Below are positions 1-7,901 of a stretch of DNA of 64,000 nt, one piece after another. Below the pieces are notes generated by a model that was given only the letters and a program-made list of their open reading frames with translations, had not been told where the DNA came from and did not search any database. Within the stretch, counting starts at the first letter, position 1. Each line of letters begins with the position of its first letter. Made by a program: the position numbers and the translations under genes. The DNA comes from a virus. The DNA lies in IMG/VR virus record IMGVR_UViG_3300006028_000002, positions 24,064 through 88,063 of that record; one strand, written 5' to 3'.

Positions 1-176
1 CGTACTGGTTTATTGGGATCTAATTTGCGGTTTGGTACACCATGTTGCTGGATAAATGATAGTAGTCTTTCGTCGGTAGGCTCGGTATAGTCTGCCTTAT
101 ACCGCATCCACTCGGATGCCCATACCGAGGCAATGATGCCACGTGCGTTTTCCTCGTTTGCCTCGTGTGCAATCAT
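1..176 (-). CDS. Unknown protein, 3' part cut by window edge
   Basis: Reverse-strand frame open at the left edge. It starts at ATG 176, four bases past the helicase stop; GGAAGG in the helicase 3' end may serve as ribosome binding site. The visible 58 residues are polar and include ASVWASEWMRY. I do not recognise the family. Position implies it is the last visible gene of the leftward operon that begins near 2290. Confidence 0.6.
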   Translation of the reverse strand, partial: MIAHEANEENARGIIASVWASEWMRYKADYTEPTDERLLSFIQQHGVPNRKLDPNKPV

Positions 177-180
177 GTCC

Positions 181-1374
181 TTATCGCCTTCCTGTCAATG
201 ACTCCCAGAGACTCCGAATCCGGCTGCGCTGGCCGCCATGGATTCGCCGGGGGTCGATGTCAATCAATGTGCTCAAATCAAAGTCATCGGTGACGCCCGT
301 GGTATCCAATATCCGGCAATCGGTTTTCGCCCGACCGGTGCGGGGATCGATCCAAGGCTTTCCCGTCCGCGGGTCGATGCAGGGTCGCAGGCCGCGCCCG
401 ATCATCTGGGTGAGGAATCCGGGGGATTCCGTGTAACGATCCAGCAGAATGCAGCTCACCTGCGGGCAGTCGAATCCCTCCGTGGCAACACCCACATTGA
501 CCATGACGCGGATCTCGCCGGCCGCCAGTTTCTTATAGATTACCTGCCGGTCCTCATAGGGCGTGGATCCGATGACCAATGCCACCGGTACTCCGGCATC
601 CTGGAATGCAGCCGTGCGCATGTGAGCTAGTTTGATGCTGGAGGTGTAGACGATTGTGATGCGGTTTTCCGCTTTGCGTAGCCATTCCTGGGCGATGCGC
701 TGGGAATCACGCTCATCGAGGCCCCGTGAGGTCAATGGCCGGAAAAACTGCCGAAACCGATCCCCGCGCCGTTCCAGTTTGATGCGCTTGGTGCTGTATT
801 TCACCAGGAGTTGCTGACTGATCGCCCACTCCGGGGTCACCACATCCGCAACCGACTCAAACAGGTCATCGAATTGTTGCCCATCGCCGCGAGTGAGAGT
901 AGCGGTCACGCCCAGCAGTTTGGTGCGCCGCTGGTCGAAACAGCCAGCCCAGCGAGCAATCATCAGATACGATTTGGCCAACGCGTGGTGGACCTCATCG
1001 ATAACGACCAGTGTGGGCACCCAGCCGATAGCATCGAGAGCTGCCTGTCGTTTCGGCCGGCACATGGATTGCACCATGGCGATAATGAGGTCGTAGCCGA
1101 TGTCATTCTGTGCGGCCTGGATGCGACCCACCGGGATTTTTGAGTAGGCGGCGATGCGTTCGGTGAGTTGATCGAGCAGTTCCGAGCGGTGCGCCAGCAC
1201 CAATACCCGGCCACCTTTCGCAACCTCATCGATACAGGCGTCGGCAATATAATCGGTTTTTCCGATACCCGTAGGCCACACGATAGCAGTACGAGTAACC
1301 CCAGATTCCCACTCAGCATCAGTTCGATCGCGTGCGATTTGCTGATATTCGCGTAATTGGCGTGGCGTATTCAT
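181..1374 (-). CDS. Superfamily 2 DEAD/DEAH-box helicase
   Basis: 397 aa from ATG 1374, which overlaps the HNH stop as ATGA; a TTG five codons upstream is also possible. Motifs seen: Walker A PTGIGKT (residues 34-40), DEVH (126-129), VTATL motif III (156-160), motif V NVGVATEGFD (about 293-302) and motif VI QMIGRGLRP (323-331). This is the complete two-RecA-domain layout of the SSL2/Res-like helicases common in phages, so it should unwind or translocate on DNA or RNA using ATP, probably in phage replication or recombination. The last 50 residues are basic and low in motifs. Specific substrate is unknown. Confidence 0.9.
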   Translation of the reverse strand: MNTPRQLREYQQIARDRTDAEWESGVTRTAIVWPTGIGKTDYIADACIDEVAKGGRVLVLAHRSELLDQLTERIAAYSKIPVGRIQAAQNDIGYDLIIAMVQSMCRPKRQAALDAIGWVPTLVVIDEVHHALAKSYLMIARWAGCFDQRRTKLLGVTATLTRGDGQQFDDLFESVADVVTPEWAISQQLLVKYSTKRIKLERRGDRFRQFFRPLTSRGLDERDSQRIAQEWLRKAENRITIVYTSSIKLAHMRTAAFQDAGVPVALVIGSTPYEDRQVIYKKLAAGEIRVMVNVGVATEGFDCPQVSCILLDRYTESPGFLTQMIGRGLRPCIDPRTGKPWIDPRTGRAKTDCRILDTTGVTDDFDLSTLIDIDPRRIHGGQRSRIRSLWESLTGRR

Positions 1375-1907
1375 GATAGATGAGTCCAAGTCTGTCGCCT
1401 GACGATGAATCCGACATTTTGTCGCGTGATGCTAAACTGTCTAGCTATCGCTGGATAAGATTGCCCAGACGCCGCCAGTAGTCTAATCATTTCAACGTCG
1501 GCATCATTGAGTTTGCGATTGCCATTACGTTCCCCATGCTGCACTGTGTTGTGCTTAACTTTATCTAACATGTTGTCTCTATGTGTGGTCCATCTGAGGT
1601 TAGTCCACTCATTATTGTGCGTATTATTGTCCGCATGAGCAACTTCCATTCCCTCTGGTTTCGTGCCGATAAATGCGGTAGCTACAAGAACATGTATGCC
1701 GACTGAGTAGTTCGCGCCGCTTACTCTGTAAACTACAACGAGATATTTTCTATCCTTACAGGTGGGTGTGATAAGTTTTCCAGAGCGTCCGATGATAGAT
1801 CCGTAATTTCCGACTAGGAATCCGGGGTGCAGCGGGTCTGATGATCTAAATTGCTCGACATTGCCCATTTGACCTATACGAGCACAGTAGCTACATTTGC
1901 CAGTCAT
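1371..1907 (-). CDS. HNH homing-type endonuclease with C-terminal HTH
   Basis: 178 aa, ATG 1907. The N-terminal part carries a NUMOD4-like segment (NYGSIIGRSGK) and an HNH_3 core in which His (HVLVATAFIG), the EVAHADNNTHNN block and NLRWTTHRDNM are visible. Residues about 132-175 look like a helix-turn-helix (AIARQFSITRQNVGFI). Base composition is clearly more AT-rich than the neighbours, as expected of a mobile homing endonuclease. It sits between a membrane gene and the helicase without disrupting either, so it is probably a free-standing intruder that now shares their transcript. Confidence 0.88.
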   Translation of the reverse strand: MTGKCSYCARIGQMGNVEQFRSSDPLHPGFLVGNYGSIIGRSGKLITPTCKDRKYLVVVYRVSGANYSVGIHVLVATAFIGTKPEGMEVAHADNNTHNNEWTNLRWTTHRDNMLDKVKHNTVQHGERNGNRKLNDADVEMIRLLAASGQSYPAIARQFSITRQNVGFIVRRQTWTHLS

Positions 1908-1913
1908 TGGACT

Positions 1914-2186
1914 TCACGACGCCTTCCTGCGAGCCGGAGCCCTGCGCGTGCGGGTGCTGGCGGTGTGGATCCGTCGAATCGGTTTCCGAACGGGAACCCA
2001 TCCGAGCATGTACCAGGCCACCACGATGACTTCGATCAACGCGGCGATCAGCCGCATGTAATGGTTGCCAGTCCAGAGGGAAAACGGAACGGCCATGTTG
2101 GAAGCAATGGCGATATCGAACCAGATGGAAGGCATCGCCCGGCGCGTGGTGATCTTGCGGCGCAGCCTGTTGGCGATCTTGTTCAC
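1914..2186 (-). CDS. Small membrane protein
   Basis: 90 aa with a GTG start at 2186, chosen because AGGAG lies eight bases upstream and the leftward promoter lies just before it. A hydrophobic stretch around residues 46-66 (LIAALIEVIVVAWYMLGWV) predicts one or two membrane segments; both ends are strongly basic (RRAPARRKAS at the C-terminus). First gene of the leftward operon. Function unknown. Confidence 0.7.
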   Translation of the reverse strand: MNKIANRLRRKITTRRAMPSIWFDIAIASNMAVPFSLWTGNHYMRLIAALIEVIVVAWYMLGWVPVRKPIRRIHTASTRTRRAPARRKAS

Positions 2187-2288
2187 TGTCTTGCTCCTGA
2201 CTGAGCAGGTGCCGCCCACCGCATACCCCGGGAGAGTCTGGTTGGGGCCTTGCTGGTGGGGGGCGCTACGTTGTTGCCTGACATCATC

Positions 2289-2317
2289 AGTATGGCCTTG
2301 CGCACGCACGTTGTCAA
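2289..2317 (-). promoter_or_regulatory. Leftward promoter, TTGACA-N17-CATACT
   Basis: On the reverse strand -35 TTGACA (2317-2312) and -10 CATACT (2294-2289) are separated by 17 bases. The 23 bases ending just after the -35 (2333-2311 reversed) are identical to those at 6345-6367, and both start sites are followed by TGTCAGGCAA. This matched pair implies one regulator controls leftward and rightward transcription. It serves the membrane protein, HNH and helicase genes. Confidence 0.75.
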
Positions 2318-2337
2318 GAGGTACTGACGAGCTGGTC

Positions 2338-2664
2338 TCAGCCATCCCTGGACCTCATCTGATCGGGAAGGTTGCGGAGCAGATGCCCTCCGCCGAGGAT
2401 TCGGATCGCGAGCGCGGCTGGTCGTAGTTTCTTGCCGGTGGTGCCGCAGTACCCGCAGTGCTCACCGAAGTTCTGACGAGCCTTATCCCAGTTCCGCCCC
2501 TTGTCACAGTGCTTGCACGGGCGTAGCGGGCGCCACGTCACCTCCATAAACCAGATCATCACCACGGCCGGCACGAGCAGGATGAGATGCGCCGCCACGC
2601 CGATGCGTGCGCCCAGCGACAGCACCGCCATGAGCACCGCACCGCTCAGTATCAGGTACCTCAC
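2338..2664 (-). CDS. Membrane protein with zinc-ribbon tail
   Basis: 108 aa, GTG 2664 with a near-perfect AGGAGG five bases upstream. Two hydrophobic helices fill residues 3-42, followed by CKHCDKG and CGYCGTT, two CxxC knuckles spaced as in a zinc ribbon. The C-terminus is basic and probably cytoplasmic. It lies between the repeat array and the leftward promoter, so it is likely read from the translocase transcript. Family not recognised. Confidence 0.72.
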   Translation of the reverse strand: MRYLILSGAVLMAVLSLGARIGVAAHLILLVPAVVMIWFMEVTWRPLRPCKHCDKGRNWDKARQNFGEHCGYCGTTGKKLRPAALAIRILGGGHLLRNLPDQMRSRDG

Positions 2665-2703
2665 GAGGGCCTCCTGTTACCTTGCGCGGGCCTCGAACGC
2701 AGG

Positions 2704-2860
2704 GGCACTCCGGGGGCACTCCGGAGATCGTTAAACCCGCTCCGGCGTAGCGCCTCCGGAGTGCCTAGAGCGCGAGGGCACTCCGGCCCGTAGCGCCCGT
2801 GACCAGCAGGTTTGTCGAGGGCACTCCGGCCGGAGTGGGGTGCGGAGTGGGGTGCGGAGC
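2704..2860. repeat. Iteron-like array of GGCACTCCGG
   Basis: Five exact copies of a 10-mer in about 126 bp: GGCACTCCGG at 2704-2713, 2715-2724, 2777-2786 and 2820-2829, and its complement CCGGAGTGCC at 2756-2765. The copy at 2820 abuts an inverted half copy (CCGGAGTG), followed by GTGCGGAG-type degenerate copies to 2860. No reading frame fits well here. It follows the translocase stop directly. Candidate roles are a replication origin, a partition site or a DNA site for the adjacent FtsK/TraB-like motor. Confidence 0.8.
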
Positions 2861-2866
2861 GGGGCA

Positions 2867-4960
2867 TCACGCCTCACCTCTCAAGATCGTCATGGCTTTT
2901 TCTACGTCTTCCCGGTAATAGCAGCGGCACCGTTGTTGCGGTGTGCAACTTACTCGGCAGCGACCATTGCGGGGTTTGATGATATCCCCGTCGTCATTAC
3001 CCGGAATCGCCTTTCGCAGGGCCGTGGCCAGGCTTTCCGCACTCCAGTTCTCGCCATCACTGTTGGCGAACTCCAGAACCAATCCGCTGGCCAATACATC
3101 CACCTGATAATGATTGAGCGCCGCCTCTACCGTGTATAGCGCGCCCGAGGGGGTAGGTGTGGGACCGGCGGCATCGATGACCGTGACCGGTTCCGGTGTG
3201 AGGTCGTCCTCGCGCGTGAACTCCAGTGCCGGCAGCAGCTTGTGCGGGCAGTTACCCTGGGCTTCCCATTCTTTGAGCCGGCGGAGTGCGCGTGCCTTGA
3301 TGGCGAACGGTGCGTATCCGCGCACGTAATCAGAGCCGAATCCAGGTCCGTCCACCACGGCCTTGCCGGCGTCATTCGGGTTGCGTTCGTCCGCGGGTTG
3401 CAGCAAATGCGGTGCGTAGCCCTGGTCGCGGCGGTCTTTCCCCAGCAGGTCGACGGTATCCCGCTCGCTGCACGGGCCGATGATTTTAACCCCTACCTGT
3501 TTGTAGACAACCGAGGATCCCCAGTCCTCATTACCGCTGGCCTGGCAGGCGCCGATGATGGAGACCCCCAACTCCAGCCCGAGCCGCATGATGGTTTTCA
3601 CCATCTCCAGCAGGTTGGGTTTCCGGCCGCGGTGGACTTTCGTGCCGTCGTAGGAGACGATTTCCGGCAGTTCATCGAGCACCAGGACGATGGCCGGTCC
3701 CAGGTCGGGATTCCACTTGTCGACGTCATTGTCGGGATCATCATCCGAGTTGATCTCTTTGAGGATCCGGTTGCGGTGATGGATCTGGGCAATGGCCCAC
3801 CGCAACAGATCCTCGATCTCCTCAACGGTCTCCGCTTTGTTGTCCAGCACCGCCCGGTTATAGAGCACATCCCGCCAAGCGTCGAACCGGGCGGATTTGA
3901 CGAGTGCACCCGCGCACACCACAACATCGCGCGTCGCCGAGAGCCGGTCGATGATATTGCTGAGGTGGACGGTTTTTCCACCTCGGGTTTTTGCCACCAG
4001 CAGGATGTGCCGCATTACCAGGATGAGTTCGAACAGAACCTCCCGATTGGCGGAGGCACCCAGATCCAGCGGTTGCCAGCCGGACACCGACCCCGCCGGC
4101 AGCCACGGCGCCTCCGGCACGGTTTTCAGCGGATCGAGCAGCGGGATGAGGATCGTCTTGTCGGCGGCATTGGTGGGGCTGGTGATCAGTTGGCAGACCC
4201 CGTGCGGGGCCCGGATCCACTTTTCCAGCTCACGCAGCAGTTTGGCATCGATCTCCATGGTGGTGTGCACGTCCACCTGGAAAGCCCCTCGCCACGCATC
4301 CGGACGGATATCGTGCACCCGGATGGCGTGCTCTAGCGGGGGTTTGTGCTCGGCCAGGAATGTATCGATCTGACCCCAGAGGATCGAGGTGGGCATGCCC
4401 AGTTGCAGTGCCTCCGGCCGGCGCGGTGGTTTTTGTCGGGGTGCTCGGCCCCGGCGTCCGATCGCATCGAGCGCTGCCCACAACCCGAGCCCGGCAAGTG
4501 CCCCGGTGTAGGGGTGTTTGAGCCCGAGCCACAATCCGAGTATTGCGAGCGCGCCCAGCGCGGCGGCGAGCAGTATTCCGCGGGCCCGGCGGGCGTTGAT
4601 GTGCCGTTCCTTGGCCCGGTACTGGTGTGGGCTGCCCAGGGCCAGGCGCACCCCTTCCTCATGGTGCAGCGCAGCGCCGAACGCATAGGCCCGATCAATG
4701 ATCCGCAGGACACCCTCGATGGTGTACCCGCACTCGTACCAACACCCCCGCACGCCCCGGCCGAGCAGGATGGCCAGTGCTTTCGGCACCCGGTACCAGG
4801 GATGCACGGCGTAATACGCCATCGCGCGCAACCGCCGCGGACTCACCGGCAGGGTGTGATGATCCGCAGCCCGTAACCAGGCCGGCATGCCCGCGGTCTC
4901 ATCCGGCCACGAAATGAGGGCAGGGGGTACCCCGTGGCGGTGCTGGTTGCGCAGGGTCAT
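2867..4960 (-). CDS. FtsK/SpoIIIE/TraB-like DNA translocase
   Basis: 697 aa, ATG 4960. Two membrane helices lie at about residues 129-164, as in FtsK and actinomycete TraB/TraSA motors. The RecA-like core has Walker A AKTRGGKT (323-330) and Walker B IVLVLDE (424-430). A Cys cluster (CRVSCTPQQRCRC) sits near residue 670, at the position of a DNA-recognising C-terminal domain. Known relatives pump double-stranded DNA, either at division or during conjugative transfer of Streptomyces elements, where the motor recognises short repeats near its own gene. A repeat array follows this gene, consistent with the second role, but transfer is inference. Confidence 0.87.
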   Translation of the reverse strand: MTLRNQHRHGVPPALISWPDETAGMPAWLRAADHHTLPVSPRRLRAMAYYAVHPWYRVPKALAILLGRGVRGCWYECGYTIEGVLRIIDRAYAFGAALHHEEGVRLALGSPHQYRAKERHINARRARGILLAAALGALAILGLWLGLKHPYTGALAGLGLWAALDAIGRRGRAPRQKPPRRPEALQLGMPTSILWGQIDTFLAEHKPPLEHAIRVHDIRPDAWRGAFQVDVHTTMEIDAKLLRELEKWIRAPHGVCQLITSPTNAADKTILIPLLDPLKTVPEAPWLPAGSVSGWQPLDLGASANREVLFELILVMRHILLVAKTRGGKTVHLSNIIDRLSATRDVVVCAGALVKSARFDAWRDVLYNRAVLDNKAETVEEIEDLLRWAIAQIHHRNRILKEINSDDDPDNDVDKWNPDLGPAIVLVLDELPEIVSYDGTKVHRGRKPNLLEMVKTIMRLGLELGVSIIGACQASGNEDWGSSVVYKQVGVKIIGPCSERDTVDLLGKDRRDQGYAPHLLQPADERNPNDAGKAVVDGPGFGSDYVRGYAPFAIKARALRRLKEWEAQGNCPHKLLPALEFTREDDLTPEPVTVIDAAGPTPTPSGALYTVEAALNHYQVDVLASGLVLEFANSDGENWSAESLATALRKAIPGNDDGDIIKPRNGRCRVSCTPQQRCRCYYREDVEKAMTILRGEA

Positions 4961-4981
4961 GGCATATCCGGTGTAGTGATC

Positions 4982-5006
4982 GGGTTTAGCCGTGTAGTCT
5001 AAACCC
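4982..5006. promoter_or_regulatory. Inverted repeat operator in divergent region
   Basis: GGGTTTAG (4982-4989) and CTAAACCC (4999-5006) form a perfect 8-bp inverted repeat with a 9-base spacer, in the 105-bp gap between the translocase and the rightward gene at 5066. Position suggests an operator controlling one or both divergent genes. The integrase control region has a similar N9-spaced repeat with different arms. Confidence 0.6.
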
Positions 5007-5065
5007 CGGATCTATGACCGTGAATCCGGATCAGCACTCAACTACTGGTTTTCTAGGAGGATTCC

Positions 5066-5542
5066 ATGCCAGGCAACCCGAGACGGCCCGGCTCACCCCC
5101 GGCGCGAGCACTACCCCCGCCACCGCAACCACCGCCCCGGACCGATCCGCCGGCACCCAGCAACGGAGGAAACGGGACCAATGGTGAGCCGCTCGGCAAC
5201 ACGATCCAGCCTGAGTGGATCTACACGGAGGGAATGACCGCAGCCGAGGCCCTACAGTTCGTGCTGGGTGACGCGGTAACGGGCAACAACCTGGCAGACG
5301 GCGCGGCTGCGATGGCCAGAATCGCCGAGTGGCTGCGGTTGATTCCGGCGCTCCGGTCAGTGATCTTGCACCTGATGTTCAATGATTATGTACGCCGGGG
5401 GGATCGCCGGCCCGAGCACCAGCGCAACAACTGGGCGGAGGTAGCCCGCATGGCTAGGCTGCCCTATGCCACCGCCTATAAGTACGCCCACCGGGTGGAA
5501 TGCTACGACACCATCCCCGGGGACGACGATGACCAGCAATAG
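5066..5542 (+). CDS. Pro-rich early protein, unknown
   Basis: 158 aa, ATG 5066 with AGGAGG upstream. Residues 5-36 are Pro/Arg-rich and disordered. The remainder is helical, ending in a possible DNA-binding helix pair (WAEVARMARLPYATAYKYAHR, shown here as positions about 121-141) and an acidic GDDDDQQ tail. It is divergent from the translocase and shares its control region, so it may be a regulator of that operon, but this is inference. Confidence 0.7.
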   Translation: MPGNPRRPGSPPARALPPPPQPPPRTDPPAPSNGGNGTNGEPLGNTIQPEWIYTEGMTAAEALQFVLGDAVTGNNLADGAAAMARIAEWLRLIPALRSVILHLMFNDYVRRGDRRPEHQRNNWAEVARMARLPYATAYKYAHRVECYDTIPGDDDDQQ

Positions 5543-5545
5543 GAA

Positions 5546-5581
5546 GACGGGCCCCGAGGCTGCGCGCGCTCAGAGCCCGTC
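5546..5581 (+). terminator. Hairpin after gene 5066, possible terminator
   Basis: GACGGGC (5546-5552) pairs with GCCCGTC (5575-5581) directly after the stop codon. No T-run follows, so it may be a weak or factor-dependent terminator. The rest of the 258-bp gap to 5801 holds TGTCAGGCAA at 5640-5649 and the promoter at 5713. Confidence 0.4.
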
Positions 5582-5712
5582 CCGTCACGGTAGGCGGAGA
5601 TGAGGGGCTACCTACCGGGTGTCCCCAGACCGTCCAAGATGTCAGGCAAGGGAGGTTTCCAGGGACGGCCCTAGTCTAGCAGGCCCGTCAGCTCAGCGAT
5701 TCTCTATGGAAT

Positions 5713-5742
5713 TTGACAACGGCTAGGCCAGGGGTCCATTAT
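5713..5742 (+). promoter_or_regulatory. Promoter TTGACA-N18-CATTAT for lsr2
   Basis: -35 TTGACA at 5713-5718 and -10 CATTAT at 5737-5742 with an 18-base spacer. The predicted start lies about 50 bases before the Lsr2 gene, whose ribosome binding site is GGGAGG. Upstream at 5640 is TGTCAGGCAA, the same decamer that follows the two paired promoters at 2289 and 6361. Confidence 0.6.
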
Positions 5743-5800
5743 CGCGGGCGACATAGACCCGCGACATTAAATCATTTGACTCAAGGGAGGAACTACCTCG

Positions 5801-6277
5801 ATGGCAACCAAGACCTACACCATCATGCACGATGACCTGGACGGCACGGCGGAAAGCGACACCAACCCGGTGAGCACCGTGGAATTTGCGCTGGACGGGC
5901 AGGACTACGAGATCGACCTGGGTGGCGGGAATGCAGCCAACCTGCGCTCGATGCTGGCCCCCTTTGTCGCTGCCGCGCGCAAGGCCACCGCTAAGACAGC
6001 CACTACCGCCGCGAAGGCCACCCGGGGGACGGCTACCGCCAAGCCCGACCGGGAGCAAAATGCCGCGATCCGCACCTGGGCGCGCAGCCGGGGTGCCACG
6101 ATTAGCGAGCGCGGCCGGATCCCGGCTGAAGTCACTGAGGCATATCACAAGGGTGGGGAGGCAGCCGAGCAGGCATTGCAGGTTTACATTGCCGGCCAAC
6201 AGGCTCGCCTCAATGCCCAGCTGACGCAGGGGGCCAATGGCCAGACCGCCCAGGTACCAGTGGCGGCCGGCGTGTGA
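5801..6277 (+). CDS. lsr2: Lsr2-like nucleoid-associated protein
   Basis: 158 aa, ATG 5801. The N-terminal oligomerisation domain is recognisable ([15 protein letters not shown], then [13 protein letters not shown], residues about 26-60). After an Ala/Thr/Lys linker comes the AT-hook-like DNA-binding domain [15 protein letters not shown] ... [10 protein letters not shown] (about 87-113). Lsr2 binds AT-rich DNA and silences foreign genes in actinobacteria; phage copies can act on host or prophage genes. The extra 36-residue Gln/Ala-rich tail is longer than in host Lsr2. It has its own promoter and terminator. Confidence 0.93.
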   Translation: MATKTYTIMHDDLDGTAESDTNPVSTVEFALDGQDYEIDLGGGNAANLRSMLAPFVAAARKATAKTATTAAKATRGTATAKPDREQNAAIRTWARSRGATISERGRIPAEVTEAYHKGGEAAEQALQVYIAGQQARLNAQLTQGANGQTAQVPVAAGV

Positions 6278-6299
6278 TCTTTTAACCAGGATCAGGGAG

Positions 6300-6335
6300 C
6301 CGGCCGTGGCCAGTGCGCTGCGGCCGGTTTCTTTT
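6300..6335 (+). terminator. Intrinsic terminator after lsr2
   Basis: CCGGCCG (6300-6306) pairs with CGGCCGG (6321-6327), followed at once by TTTCTTTTT (6328-6336). This is a textbook rho-independent terminator that isolates lsr2 from the next promoter only 26 bases on. Confidence 0.85.
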
Positions 6336-6360
6336 TGCTCCGGTAGCTCGTCAGTACCTC

Positions 6361-6389
6361 TTGACAAGGTGCGGGGAGGTGCGTAACGT
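6361..6389 (+). promoter_or_regulatory. Rightward promoter TTGACA-N17-TAACGT
   Basis: -35 TTGACA (6361-6366), 17-base spacer, -10 TAACGT (6384-6389). The sequence 6345-6367 is repeated exactly, inverted, at 2333-2311, and TGTCAGGCAA follows both. It should drive the long rightward early operon beginning at 6433. Confidence 0.78.
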
Positions 6390-6432
6390 CAGCAGTGTCA
6401 GGCAAGCAAGAACCGCCCAGGAGATGATTTCA

Positions 6433-6744
6433 ATGATCACCACTAAGGTAAAGCAACTGACCGCCATGAACATCAAAGCCCTGCGCGCAATTTCTCACGA
6501 CGCCGGCATGCACATCACGTTCGGCAAGACCTACGTCATCTTCGAGGCAGCTCCCTTAGGCGCCCTCATAGCCGTCGAATCCGCCATGACCGTTGTCGCT
6601 CAAACCGAGGGCATCAACTCCACCTACAACTCGCTGCGTGCTGTGCAGCGTAAACTGGTCAGCGCCGCACCCTACCGGATCGAGGAGTTTGCCGGCGTCC
6701 GAGGCGTTACGAAGCTCACTGATTACGTCCAGATCGCCCGTTGA
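6433..6744 (+). CDS. Early protein of unknown function
   Basis: 103 aa. ATG 6433 is preferred because AGGAG lies nine bases upstream; an in-frame ATG at 6424 touches the same site. Mixed alpha/beta composition, no membrane segment or motif recognised. First gene after the strong promoter at 6361, so it should be abundantly expressed early. Confidence 0.7.
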   Translation: MITTKVKQLTAMNIKALRAISHDAGMHITFGKTYVIFEAAPLGALIAVESAMTVVAQTEGINSTYNSLRAVQRKLVSAAPYRIEEFAGVRGVTKLTDYVQIAR

Positions 6745-6769
6745 TCAATTGCAGAGGGAGTGATCTGAG

Positions 6770-7288
6770 ATGGCATTTAACTGGTACACCGTGCGCACGC
6801 CGGAGCAGTGGGCGATCGAGGCCGACAACTTCCGCACCCTCGCTAAAGAATGTGCCCAGCGTTCCCGTGAATCGTTCGAGCGCTGCGATACCGATGGCTA
6901 TCTATCCCAGTGGGCTGCCGACTCAATGGCCCGGCATTACCACACCTGCGCCGAGCTCTGCGATGCCCAGGGGATGCAGGAGCGTATCGCGCTGTTTGAT
7001 CTGGACGGCAAGCTGGCTGCCACGCGCATGGTTACTACTCAGTACGGCACGGCATGGCTCACCCGGGATGGAAAATTTGTCAACCCGAGTCGCGCCAAGA
7101 AAGGCGTCACACGCTATCGCAACCTGAAGGCTAAGGGCTACACGGAGGGTACGATCCGGATTCGCTGTGGCGTGTTCTCGCGCTCGGATGGGCCTTACCA
7201 GGTGGTCGACGTTATCGAGCCGCTGCGTGACACCACCGACGTCGAGATCATCACTACGGACAACGGGATCGGGGAAAACTGGACGTGA
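6770..7288 (+). CDS. Conserved actinophage-type hypothetical protein
   Basis: 172 aa, ATG 6770 with GGGAGTG upstream. The opening YTVRTPEQWAIEADNF and the CDTDGYLSQWAAD block resemble a family of hypothetical proteins common in actinophage genomes. No catalytic motif seen. It carries one CGTGCGCACG palindrome at 6790-6799 inside the coding region. Confidence 0.75.
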   Translation: MAFNWYTVRTPEQWAIEADNFRTLAKECAQRSRESFERCDTDGYLSQWAADSMARHYHTCAELCDAQGMQERIALFDLDGKLAATRMVTTQYGTAWLTRDGKFVNPSRAKKGVTRYRNLKAKGYTEGTIRIRCGVFSRSDGPYQVVDVIEPLRDTTDVEIITTDNGIGENWT

Positions 7289-7407
7289 GCACAGAGCCTT
7301 TTCAGACGGACCCCTACCAGATCGAGACGCCTGTACAGGATTTGATCATCGATGTCGAGTGGCAGGGCATGGTCGACGCCGGCAATAGTGGAGAGGTTGG
7401 GAAATGA
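7285..7407 (+). CDS. 40-aa acidic protein
   Basis: GTG 7285 overlaps the previous stop (GTGA) and the frame ends at TGA 7407, overlapping the next ATG. The 40 residues are acidic (STEPFQTDPYQIETPVQDL at the start) with no motif. Support is from gapless ATGA-type coupling on both sides; function unknown. Confidence 0.55.
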   Translation: MSTEPFQTDPYQIETPVQDLIIDVEWQGMVDAGNSGEVGK

Positions 7408-7568
7408 GTAACCGGGTCAACGCACCGCGAAACCTCACACCCGCCGAGCGCAACGAGTTGAATAAGAAACTCTCTGACCTTAATGCGATGTTGTCAGAGC
7501 CGGAGGACGGTCCCCAGCTGGTGGAGGCGGTAAGACACCTGCTCAAGCAATATGGCCAGCTTCGCTAA
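7404..7568 (+). CDS. 54-aa charged helical protein
   Basis: ATG 7404 overlaps the preceding stop. The product MSNRVNAPRNLTPAERNEL continues into charged helix with heptad-like Leu spacing. TAA at 7566-7568. No family recognised. Confidence 0.6.
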   Translation: MSNRVNAPRNLTPAERNELNKKLSDLNAMLSEPEDGPQLVEAVRHLLKQYGQLR

Positions 7569-7688
7569 AAACAACTACATAGCTCGGGACTCGGGTGGGG
7601 CGCACGTGAGGCATGTGTCCGAGCGGGAGGCCGGCGCGGCGGCCGGGTTAGATTCCACCCATCACAATCAACTGGAGATGAGGACACC

Positions 7689-7886
7689 ATGTGTGAGAAT
7701 ACTGAGCTTGACCCAGAGGCCGAGATCTGGCTCGCCGTTTATTGCAATGCCACCGGGCATGACCGGCGAACCGCCATCGCTCGATTGACGCAAATCGGTT
7801 TGCGCAGCTGGTTGACAGAGGATCATTATCGAGGTGAGCGAACATGCGGTCGAGTGATGGCCAGTTTTCATGCAGGGACGGGGTAG
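7689..7886 (+). CDS. 65-aa early protein
   Basis: ATG 7689 follows GGAGATGAGGAC, a good ribosome binding site. The N-terminus (ENTELDPEAEIWLAVYC) and an Arg/Trp-containing middle show a folded small protein. A longer frame from 7552 overlaps it but has shadow-like composition and no binding site. The 120 bp before it are non-coding. Confidence 0.62.
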   Translation: MCENTELDPEAEIWLAVYCNATGHDRRTAIARLTQIGLRSWLTEDHYRGERTCGRVMASFHAGTG

Positions 7887-7901
7887 GACAGGAGACGCAT
7901 C

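Noticed and set aside
3242-4336. 364-aa forward frame opposite the translocase
   Set aside because: It mirrors a gene with complete FtsK-type motifs and shows His/Val/Asp-rich shadow composition.
7552-7788. 78-aa forward frame
   Set aside because: Overlaps the better supported gene at 7689, which has a clear binding site.
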